Shown in pieces: positions 18,614 to 25,723 of a stretch of DNA of 64,000 nt. Both the position numbers and the translations under genes were made by a program. The notes beneath the pieces were generated by a model. The model saw only the letters and a list, made by a program, of their open reading frames with translations. It was not told where the DNA came from and searched no databases. The stretch's first letter is position 1. Each line of letters opens with the position of its first letter. Origin of the DNA: Pelomonas dachongensis (GTDB lineage Bacteria; Pseudomonadota; Gammaproteobacteria; Burkholderiales; Burkholderiaceae_C). Where the stretch lies: contig NZ_JBIGHY010000001.1 in the NCBI RefSeq assembly GCF_043555865.1, forward strand, positions 744,001 through 808,000, given 5' to 3'.

Positions 18614-20086
18614 ATGAGCAACTTCGACCCCGGCCGCCTGGTGATGGTGGACATCCCTGGCAAGACGCTCGACGCCGAGACGGCGGCCTTCCTGCGCGCG
18701 CAGAAGATCCGATCGATCTGCCTGTTCCGCAAGAACATCGGCACCGAGGACGAGGTGAGGGCGCTGATGCGAGACCTCATCGACGTGCTGGGCCGCGAGG
18801 CGCTGATCGGCATCGACCAGGAAGGCGGCGCCGTCGTGCGCGTGACCTTCCTGCCGCAGCCGCCATCGGCGATGGCGCTGGGGGCCAGCGGCGACGCTGA
18901 GCGTGCCGAGGCCGTGGGCGCGGCGGTGGCGCGTGGGTTGAAGTCGTTAGGCATCAACTGGAACTTCGCGCCGGTGCTGGACGTCAACAACAACCCGGCC
19001 AACCCGGTCATCGGCGAGCGCAGCTTCTCCAACGATCCGGTCGAGGTCAGCCGCCTGGCGGCCGCGTGGATGCGCGGCTCGCTGCGCGAGGGCGTGGCCT
19101 GCTGCGTGAAGCATTTCCCCGGACATGGCGACACGCACGTGGACTCGCACCACGCGCTGCCCACGGTGGACAAGACCCGCGCCGAGCTGAACGCGCTGGA
19201 ACTTGCGCCGTTCAAGGCGCTGGCGGGCCAGGCGCCGGCCATGATGACGGCGCACATCGTCTACCCGCAGATCGACCCCGACCGGCCGGCCACGCTGTCG
19301 CCCGAGCTGATCGGCGGCATCCTGCGCCGCGACTGGGGCTACGACGGCGTCGTCATCACCGACGCGCTGATGATGAAGGCCGTGGCCGAGCGCTTCGGCT
19401 ACGCCCGCAGTGCCGTCATGGCCATCGAAGCCGGTGCCGACATGGTGCTGGCGCAAGGCTCGCTAGACGAACAACTGGTGGCCATCAATGCGCTGCGCGA
19501 TGCTTTCGCCGATGGCCGACTGACGCCGCAGCAGGGCGAGACGGCCAACCGCCGCCTCGACGCGCTGGCCGCCGCCTACCCGGCCCGTTTCGTCGATGAC
19601 GCCGCAGCCCGCGCGGCTGACCATGCGCTGATGGGCCAGGCCTGGGCCGCTGGCCTGACCGCGCTGCGCGGCGCCAAGCCGCCGGCCTTGAACGCACCCA
19701 TGCGCGTCATCGTGCAGGGCGACGTGCCGACGGACATGGTGTCGGAGGCCGGGCCCACCGGCCGCCAGGCGGTCGCGCTGTTTGAGGCCTTCACCGACGC
19801 GCAGATCCAGATGGTCGACGACATCGCCAAGCTGGACTGGACCACCGTGCCGCAGGACGGCCGCGTCAATGTGCTGGTCTCCACGCGCCGGGCGCGCTAC
19901 GGCCTGGCCGCCAGCGAATGGCGGCCGGACCTGCACCTGTCGCTGTGGAACCCGTACCAGGCGCTGGATGTGCATGGCCCGACCGTGCTGACCTGGGGCT
20001 TCGCGCCCGGCGCACTGGCCGGTTTGAAGGCCTGGCTGGAAGGCCTATCTGAAGCGACCGGCCGCGCGCCGCAAGGACTGCAGTGA
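18614..20086 (+). CDS. nagZ: Glycoside hydrolase family 3 beta-N-acetylglucosaminidase, NagZ-like
   Basis: Cleaves terminal GlcNAc from chitobiose or from GlcNAc-anhydroMurNAc. No signal peptide, so cytoplasmic. The KHFPGHGDTHVDSH loop (from Lys166) carries the Asp177/His179 dyad that serves as acid/base in NagZ, and GVVITDALMMKAV carries the nucleophile Asp250. At 490 aa it is about 150 residues longer than E. coli NagZ; the extra C-terminal domain (residues about 345-490, MRVIVQGDVPTDMVSEAG...) is of the GH3-C type. Being in a catabolic operon next to an AmpG-like carrier suggests use on imported disaccharides, from chitin or from the cell's own wall turnover. Confidence 0.93.
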   Translation: MSNFDPGRLVMVDIPGKTLDAETAAFLRAQKIRSICLFRKNIGTEDEVRALMRDLIDVLGREALIGIDQEGGAVVRVTFLPQPPSAMALGASGDAERAEAVGAAVARGLKSLGINWNFAPVLDVNNNPANPVIGERSFSNDPVEVSRLAAAWMRGSLREGVACCVKHFPGHGDTHVDSHHALPTVDKTRAELNALELAPFKALAGQAPAMMTAHIVYPQIDPDRPATLSPELIGGILRRDWGYDGVVITDALMMKAVAERFGYARSAVMAIEAGADMVLAQGSLDEQLVAINALRDAFADGRLTPQQGETANRRLDALAAAYPARFVDDAAARAADHALMGQAWAAGLTALRGAKPPALNAPMRVIVQGDVPTDMVSEAGPTGRQAVALFEAFTDAQIQMVDDIAKLDWTTVPQDGRVNVLVSTRRARYGLAASEWRPDLHLSLWNPYQALDVHGPTVLTWGFAPGALAGLKAWLEGLSEATGRAPQGLQ

Positions 20087-21453
20087 TGGACAACAACGCC
20101 AGCCAGGGCCGAGCGCCGGGCCGCTCCCAAGCTGGCCCTGATCTCCTCGGGGGATCGACCGACGTACCCGGCGGGCAAGGGGCTCCAGGTAATCCGATGC
20201 GGTGGGTGCCCACCCTGTACTTCGTGCAAGGCATGCAGTTCTTCGTCGTCATGCTCATCGCGGGCCTGATGTTCAAGAACCTGGGCGTGGCCAATGACCA
20301 GATCGCTCGTTGGACCGCCGTGCTGGGACTGGCCTGGGCCATCAAGCCGCTGTGGAGCCCGTTCCTGGAACTGGCGCGCAGCAAGAAGCTGATCGTCGTC
20401 ATCGCGCAGTACGTGGGCGCCGTGGCCCTGGGCCTGATGGCGCTGGCGCTGCAGCTGCCGCACTGGTTCGCCGCGGCCATCATCGTGCTGTTCCTGATCG
20501 CCTACGCGTCGGCCACGCACGACATCGCCTGCGACGGCCTCTACATGTCGTCGCTGGACGAAAAGCGCCAGGCGGCCTACGCGGGCTGGCAGGGCGCGTT
20601 CTTCAACTGCGCGCGCTTCTTCATCACCGGCGTGGTGCTGAAGATCGCCGGCTCGCTGGAAACCAGCATGGGCGCGGCGAATGCGTGGTCCACGGTGTTT
20701 CTCATGCTGGCCGGCTTGGTGGCCGTGCTGGCCACCTACAACGCGCGCACGCTGCCCGGCACGCTGACCACCGAGCACAGCGACATGACCGCGTCCGGCG
20801 TGGCGGCGCTTCTGAAGGAGGTCGTCATCGCCTTCTTCCAGAAGCCCGGCATCTGGCGTGCGGTGCTGTTCATCGTCATGTTCCGCTTCGCCGAAGGCCA
20901 GGTGCAGACCATCGGCCCGCTGTTCCTGCTGGAGGCGCGCGACAAGGGCGGCCTGGGTCTGACGACCGGTCAGGTCGCCGACGTCTACGGCTGGGTGGGC
21001 ACGGGAGCCTTCCTGGTGGGCTCGGTGCTGGGCGGCTGGGTGACGAGCCGGCTGAGTTTGAAGCGCGCGATGCCGCTGCTGGTGCTGGCCATGTGCGTGC
21101 CCAACGTGACCTTCTACTACCTGGCTTCGGCGCTGCCCGCCGACCTGCCGCACATCGCCGCGGCCGTTGGCATCGAGATGTTCGGCTACGGCTTCGGCTT
21201 CGTCGGCATGATCCTGTACATCATGCAGGCCGTGGCGCCGGGCCGCTTCCAGACCGCGCACTACGCGCTGGGCTCAGGCGTCATGCAGCTGGGCTTCATC
21301 CTTAGCAAGTCCATCAGCGGCGACATCCAGCTGGCGATGGGCTATGAAAAGTTCTTCGGCTGGACCATCGCCTGCGGCCTGCCGGCCCTGCTGCTGCTGC
21401 TGTGGGTGCCAATGCCGCGCAAGGCTCAAGCGGCCGAGGCGGTGCCTGCATGA
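20086..21453 (+). CDS. MFS transporter, AmpG-like
   Basis: A 455-aa inner-membrane permease with about 12-14 helices, similar to the PAT/AmpG group that imports GlcNAc-anhydroMurNAc muropeptides. Typical blocks: YFVQGMQFFVVMLIAGLMFKNLGV, WAIKPLWSPFLE and ASATHDIACDGLYM. The first 37 residues are a polar Gly/Pro-rich cytoplasmic tail. The start overlaps the nagZ stop (TGATG), so carrier and glycosidase are co-translated. The substrate is inferred to be chitobiose or an amino-sugar disaccharide; a muropeptide is the main alternative. Confidence 0.88.
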   Translation: MDNNASQGRAPGRSQAGPDLLGGSTDVPGGQGAPGNPMRWVPTLYFVQGMQFFVVMLIAGLMFKNLGVANDQIARWTAVLGLAWAIKPLWSPFLELARSKKLIVVIAQYVGAVALGLMALALQLPHWFAAAIIVLFLIAYASATHDIACDGLYMSSLDEKRQAAYAGWQGAFFNCARFFITGVVLKIAGSLETSMGAANAWSTVFLMLAGLVAVLATYNARTLPGTLTTEHSDMTASGVAALLKEVVIAFFQKPGIWRAVLFIVMFRFAEGQVQTIGPLFLLEARDKGGLGLTTGQVADVYGWVGTGAFLVGSVLGGWVTSRLSLKRAMPLLVLAMCVPNVTFYYLASALPADLPHIAAAVGIEMFGYGFGFVGMILYIMQAVAPGRFQTAHYALGSGVMQLGFILSKSISGDIQLAMGYEKFFGWTIACGLPALLLLLWVPMPRKAQAAEAVPA

Positions 21454-22292
21454 AGTTCGCACTGACCCTGCTGGCGCTCGCCGCCGCTCCGGCCTTCGCC
21501 AACGGCGAGTTCTTCGACGACTTCGCGCAACAAGGCCTCGACGCGCTGCGTGCCAGCGGCTGGGTGCTGCGCGACGGCACCGGCCACCCCGGCCTGCCGG
21601 GCACGCGCTTCGCGCCGGGTCAGCTGTCCATCGCTGGCGGCCGGCTGAAGCTGCGCCTGGACACCGACGGCACCGTCGCCAACACCGTGCAGCCGCAGCT
21701 GTGCGCGGCGCGCAAGTTCCTCTGGGGCACGACGACGGCGCGCGTGCGGCTGCGCGACACGGCGGCCAAGGACACCATCGTGCAAGCCTTCTACCTCGCC
21801 GGCCCGCTGAAGCACGACTTCGATCCCGAGTTCAGCGAGGTCGACTTCGAATACCTGCCGCACGGCGGCTGGGGCGCGCCAGACACGCGGCTGTACGGCG
21901 TGTCCTGGCAGACCGTGCGCGTTGAGCCGTGGCTGTCGTTCAACAGTTCGGGCCAGCACAAGGGGTCGCATGACGGCTGGCAGATCCTGACCGTGCAGGT
22001 CGAGGCTGGCCGCGTACGCCACTACGCCAACGACAAGCTGCTGAACGAGGCGGCGGGCCGCAACGTGCCGGTGCAGCCCATGGCGATCAGCTTCAGCCAC
22101 TGGCTTTCGGGCGGCGCCACGCCTGGCGCGCCGCGCTCGCACGAGTTCGAGGTGGACTGGGTGCTGCACGCGCAGGGCCAGACCGTCACCCCGGCGGCCA
22201 TGCAGGCGCGTGCCGCCGAACTGCAGCGCCAGGGCGTGGCCCGGCGCGACAACGTGCCCGAGTCGGGCCTGATGAGCGAGTGCAACATATGA
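21450..22292 (+). CDS. Secreted glycoside hydrolase family 16-like protein
   Basis: The 280-aa protein has a signal peptide (MKFALTLLALAAAPAFA) and a GH16 beta-jelly-roll pattern with the ExDxE catalytic signature Glu130-Val-Asp132-Phe-Glu134. GH16 enzymes usually cut beta-1,3/1,4-glucans, agar or carrageenan, and some GH16-like folds attack chitin-glucan links. In an operon otherwise devoted to GlcNAc this may be a glucan- or chitin-glucan-active enzyme helping with fungal cell walls; the substrate is unknown. Overlaps its neighbours by 4 bases on each side. Confidence 0.8.
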   Translation: MKFALTLLALAAAPAFANGEFFDDFAQQGLDALRASGWVLRDGTGHPGLPGTRFAPGQLSIAGGRLKLRLDTDGTVANTVQPQLCAARKFLWGTTTARVRLRDTAAKDTIVQAFYLAGPLKHDFDPEFSEVDFEYLPHGGWGAPDTRLYGVSWQTVRVEPWLSFNSSGQHKGSHDGWQILTVQVEAGRVRHYANDKLLNEAAGRNVPVQPMAISFSHWLSGGATPGAPRSHEFEVDWVLHAQGQTVTPAAMQARAAELQRQGVARRDNVPESGLMSECNI

Positions 22293-23434
22293 AGAAGACC
22301 CTCCTTCTCGCGCTGGCCCTGGCGGCGTCGCTGGCCCAGGCTCAAACCCAGCCGGCGCCCGTCGTCGGCACCTACATCCTTGCCGAGCGCGGCGTGCAGG
22401 TCGTCGAGCAACTGAAGCCCGGCCGCGTCACGCACATCCTCTACGCCTTCCTGCTGATCTGCGGCGAAGGCCAGCGCGCACAGGACGAGGCCGCGTGCAA
22501 GGGCCAGCCCAGGTTCGGCATCCAGCCTCATGCGGACCAGGACATCTTCTCCGCCGCCTTCCAGCGCCTCAAATCACGAGACCCCAAGGTCCAGGTGCTG
22601 GCCTCCGTGGGTGGCTGGGGCGGGTCAGATCCGTTCTTCCACCTTGCGGCGACGCCCGAGGGCCGCGCGGCGTTCATCAAGCATTCGACCGACTGGCTGC
22701 GCGCTCATCCGGGCTTCGACGGCCTGGACATCGACTGGGAGCATCCCGGCAATAACGGCGCCGCCAACGGCGTGCAGCTGGGGAGCCCGGCCGATGGCGA
22801 ACGCTTCGTGACGCTGATGCAGGAGCTGCGCACGGGCCTGGACGCCCTGGGCCGCGAGACCGGCCGCCGCTACGCGCTGACGGTGGCCATCAACACGACC
22901 AAGGAACAACTGGTGCGCATGCCCATGGGCCCGGCCGCCAAGTCGCTGGACCTGGTGTTCATGATGACTTACGACTTCACCGGCCCGTGGACCAAGCACA
23001 TCGGCAACCACACGGCGCTGCGCAGCGGCAAGCCCGGCGCCGAGAGCTTGGAGAAGGCGGTCACCGACCTCAAGGCGGAAGGCGTGCCTGTGGAGAAGAT
23101 GGTGGCGGGCGTTGCGATGTATGCGCGGGGCTTCGACGGCGTGAAGGCCGATGGCAGCTACGGCCAGCCCTGGCCCAACGCCGATGGCTCCATCGCGTTC
23201 AAGGACATGGCCGCGCTGCGCAAGCAGGGCCTGAAGCCGGTATTCGACCAGCCCTCGCAGTCTTGGGCCATGGTGGGCGACGGCAAGTTCGTCGGCTACG
23301 ACGACCCTCGTGCCGTGCGCGCCAAGGTCGCGTTCGCGAAGCAGGCCGGGCTCGCCGGTGTGTTCGCGTGGGAGCTGAGTCAGGATGACGGCCAGATCCT
23401 GGATGCGATGAACACGATGAAATCCCGGCCGTGA
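22289..23434 (+). CDS. Secreted glycoside hydrolase family 18 chitinase
   Basis: Hydrolyses beta-1,4 links in chitin or chito-oligosaccharides by substrate-assisted catalysis. The 381-aa protein has a signal peptide (MKKTLLLALALAASLAQA) and the full GH18 DxxDxDxE motif FDGLDIDWE with Asp147, Asp149 and acid Glu151. VLASVGGWGGSDPFF (near 104), MMTYDFTGPW and the C-terminal GVFAWELSQDDG are also typical. No carbohydrate-binding module is visible, so short oligomers are likely substrates. It sits in the middle of the GlcNAc operon, overlapping the next GTG start. Confidence 0.93.
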   Translation: MKKTLLLALALAASLAQAQTQPAPVVGTYILAERGVQVVEQLKPGRVTHILYAFLLICGEGQRAQDEAACKGQPRFGIQPHADQDIFSAAFQRLKSRDPKVQVLASVGGWGGSDPFFHLAATPEGRAAFIKHSTDWLRAHPGFDGLDIDWEHPGNNGAANGVQLGSPADGERFVTLMQELRTGLDALGRETGRRYALTVAINTTKEQLVRMPMGPAAKSLDLVFMMTYDFTGPWTKHIGNHTALRSGKPGAESLEKAVTDLKAEGVPVEKMVAGVAMYARGFDGVKADGSYGQPWPNADGSIAFKDMAALRKQGLKPVFDQPSQSWAMVGDGKFVGYDDPRAVRAKVAFAKQAGLAGVFAWELSQDDGQILDAMNTMKSRP

Positions 23435-24498
23435 GCCAGGGCCGGCGCATCGCGTCGGTGGATGCGCTGCGCGGCCTGGCCGTCGCGGCCATGCTGCTGG
23501 TCAACAACCCGGGCGACTGGGGCGCGGTCTACGCGCCGTTGCAGCATGCAGCCTGGCATGGCTGCACGCCGACGGACCTGATCTTTCCGTTCTTCCTGTT
23601 CATCGTCGGCGTGTCGGCCGCGTTGGCGTTGGGGCCGCGCGTGGAGGTGGGATCGTCACTCGGGCCCCTGCAGGCACAGGTCGTCACGCGCGGCCTGCGC
23701 ATCGTCGCGCTGGGCCTGGCGCTGCATGCGCTCGCCTGGTGGCTGCTGGACCGGCCTGAGTTCCGCGTGATGGGCGTGCTGCAGCGCATCGGCGTGTGCT
23801 TCATCGCCGTAGGCTTTGCCGCCCTGAGGCTGCGCACGCGCGGGCAGCTGGCGCTGCTGGCCGTGCTGCTGCTGGGCTATGGCGGGCTACTGATGGGTAG
23901 CGCCACACTGGACAAGCCCGGCAGCCTGGGGCAGCGTGTGGACACGGCCGTGCTGGGCCGCTTCGCCTATGAGTGGGATGCGAAGACCGGCATCGCCTTC
24001 GACCCCGAGGGCCTGCTGTCCACGCTGGGTGCGCTGGCGACGACGCTGTGGGGACTTGTCTGCGGCGAGCTGCTGCGGCGCCGGCGGCTGCGCCGGCTGA
24101 TCACACTGGGCCTGGCCGCCGCGGTGACCGGCTGGGTGGGGTCGGCTTGGCTGCCGCTGAACAAGCAGCTGTGGACGCCGTCCTTCGTGCTGTGGACCGG
24201 TGGCCTGGCCGCGCTGGCGCTGGCTGGCGCGCACGCCTGGATGGACCGCGGCGGCCACCGGCCCTGGGGCCGCGCGTTCGGCCTGAACGCGATCGGCGCC
24301 TACGCCGGCGCGTGGCTGTGCACGGTGCTGCTAGCGGCCACGGGCTGGATGGCGCCGCTGTACGCGACCGTCTTCGGCCCGGTCGGTGCCGCGCTGGGCC
24401 CGCGGGCGCAGTCGCTGGCGTTCGCGCTGGTCTTCGTCGGCGCGTGGGCGCTGGTCGTGTGGGCGCTGGACCGGCGCGGCTGGTACTGGAAGATCTGA
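23431..24498 (+). CDS. nagX: NagX-like membrane protein (DUF5009/HGSNAT-like acyltransferase family)
   Basis: A 355-aa polytopic inner-membrane protein starting with GTG in a GTGA overlap. The N-terminus RIASVDALRGLAVAAMLLVNNPGDW...GCTPTDLIFPFFLFIVGVS is the hallmark of the family that includes NagX and the catalytic part of heparan-alpha-glucosaminide N-acetyltransferase. In other proteobacteria nagX sits in GlcNAc operons and is thought to transport or modify amino sugars; the exact role is not settled. Confidence 0.87.
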   Translation: MSQGRRIASVDALRGLAVAAMLLVNNPGDWGAVYAPLQHAAWHGCTPTDLIFPFFLFIVGVSAALALGPRVEVGSSLGPLQAQVVTRGLRIVALGLALHALAWWLLDRPEFRVMGVLQRIGVCFIAVGFAALRLRTRGQLALLAVLLLGYGGLLMGSATLDKPGSLGQRVDTAVLGRFAYEWDAKTGIAFDPEGLLSTLGALATTLWGLVCGELLRRRRLRRLITLGLAAAVTGWVGSAWLPLNKQLWTPSFVLWTGGLAALALAGAHAWMDRGGHRPWGRAFGLNAIGAYAGAWLCTVLLAATGWMAPLYATVFGPVGAALGPRAQSLAFALVFVGAWALVVWALDRRGWYWKI

Positions 24499-24500
24499 GC

Positions 24501-25208
24501 GTGACCCCAGAGCCGTTCGCCGTCCGCATGCCGCCCGAGGTGCGTTCGGTGCGCGTGGGTGCGCACGACCTCGTGTTCATCGACGACTTCCTGGCCGACC
24601 CGCAGCCGCTGCTGAACGCCGCCTGGCGCGCGAGCTATGCGCCCTGCCCGGGGGGCGCCGAGCGCAAGGGCTATCCCGGCGTGCGCGCGCCGGTGCCGGC
24701 CGGCTACTCGGCCGAGCTGACCGCATTGATGGAGCCGTTGCTGCGGCAGAACTTCGGCGTGCCCGGCGAGCTGCCGCTGCGCAAGAGCGAGTGCGCGTTC
24801 TCGCTGACGACGTTGCCGCCCGAGGCGCTGGGCCCGCTGCAGCGCACGCCGCACTTCGATGCCAGCACGCCCCACCATATGGCGGTGCTGCTGTACCTGT
24901 GCGGCCCCGAGCACGGCGGCACGGCGTTCTACCGCCACAAGGCCACCGGCGTGCAGCAGGTGACGGCCGACAACCGCGAGGACTTCCTGGCTCGCTACAA
25001 CGACGAACTGGCCGCGCAGCCGCCCGCGCCGCGCTACTTCGACGACTCGGACGCGCACTTCGAGTTCCTCGGCCGCATCCCCGCGCGCTTCAATCGGTTG
25101 GTGGTCTACCGCGGCAGCCTGCTGCACTCGGCGCTGGTGAACCCGCAGCGGCTGAGTGCCAATCCGAACACCGGCCGGCTGACGGTAAACAGCTTCTACG
25201 ACTTCTGA
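24501..25208 (+). CDS. DUF6445 family protein, putative 2-oxoglutarate/Fe(II) oxygenase-like
   Basis: The 235-aa cytoplasmic protein starts with GTG two bases after the nagX stop and is the last gene of the operon. His118-Phe-Asp120 (TPHFDAS) and a distal His209 (SLLHSALV), with an Arg near the end (GRLTVNSFYDF), fit the HxD...H metal site of Fe(II)/2OG oxygenases. Such genes often accompany TonB receptors and cupin-like genes in carbohydrate loci; the substrate is unknown. Its 3' end overlaps the converging cadR gene by 13 bases. Confidence 0.75.
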   Translation: MTPEPFAVRMPPEVRSVRVGAHDLVFIDDFLADPQPLLNAAWRASYAPCPGGAERKGYPGVRAPVPAGYSAELTALMEPLLRQNFGVPGELPLRKSECAFSLTTLPPEALGPLQRTPHFDASTPHHMAVLLYLCGPEHGGTAFYRHKATGVQQVTADNREDFLARYNDELAAQPPAPRYFDDSDAHFEFLGRIPARFNRLVVYRGSLLHSALVNPQRLSANPNTGRLTVNSFYDF

Positions 25209-25648
25209 TGCACCGACCTTAAGTGCGTCGGGCTCTTGCCGGGCGCCTCCTGCGCCGCAGCCTGCGACAGCCCTGCCAGGATGCCGCACTGCGACGCCGC
25301 CTGGCCCGTGCCGCAGCGCTGGCGCAAGTCCTTCAGCTGCCGCTCCAGTGCGCGCAGCTCGCGGATGCGCTGCGACACGTGGCCGATGTGCGCGTCCAGC
25401 AGCGCGTTGACGTCGCCGCATTCGGAACCGGGGTCGTCCTTCACGCGCAGCAGCGTGCGCACCTCGTCCAGCGACATGTCCAGCCCGCGGCAGTGGCGGA
25501 TGAACTGCAGCCGCTCCAGTTGCGGCGCGTCGTAGATGCGGAAGCCGCCGTCGCTGCGCGCCGGCGCCGGCAGCAGGCCCTCGCGTTCGTAGTAGCGGAT
25601 GGTCTCCACCGGCGTGGCGGACGCGGCGGACAGTTCACCGATCTTCAT
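25196..25648 (-). CDS. cadR: MerR-family Cd(II)/Pb(II)-responsive regulator, CadR-like
   Basis: A 150-aa activator with an N-terminal winged HTH (MKIGELSAASATPVETIRYYEREGLLP), a dimer helix, and metal-site cysteines Cys77 (SECGDVN), Cys112 and Cys121. In characterised CadR the last two are seven residues apart; here nine. The C-terminus contains one further His-rich bit (THLRSVHQKS). It is divergent from cadA and, as usual for MerR regulators, should twist a long-spacer promoter open when metal binds. Confidence 0.9.
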   Translation of the reverse strand: MKIGELSAASATPVETIRYYEREGLLPAPARSDGGFRIYDAPQLERLQFIRHCRGLDMSLDEVRTLLRVKDDPGSECGDVNALLDAHIGHVSQRIRELRALERQLKDLRQRCGTGQAASQCGILAGLSQAAAQEAPGKSPTHLRSVHQKS

Positions 25649-25665
25649 GGCGGCAGTTTAAGTAC

Positions 25666-25696
25666 TTGACTCTGTAGCTGCTTCAGGGATTCCAAT
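25666..25696 (+). promoter_or_regulatory. MerR-type cadA promoter/operator
   Basis: TTGACT (25666-25671) is followed by an imperfect dyad (actctgtag at 25669-25677 against cttcaggga at 25681-25689) that occupies the spacer. A weak -10 (TCCAAT, 25691-25696) lies about 19 bases downstream. An over-long spacer with a dyad in it is the hallmark of MerR control. Confidence 0.6.
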
Positions 25697-25723
25697 CGTC
25701 CCAACGTCACTGGAAGCCTTGCC

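Noticed and set aside
18614..20086. Frameshift or fusion to explain the extra length of NagZ
   Set aside because: The frame is continuous, and the extra C-terminal part has the look of an ordinary GH3 C-terminal domain.
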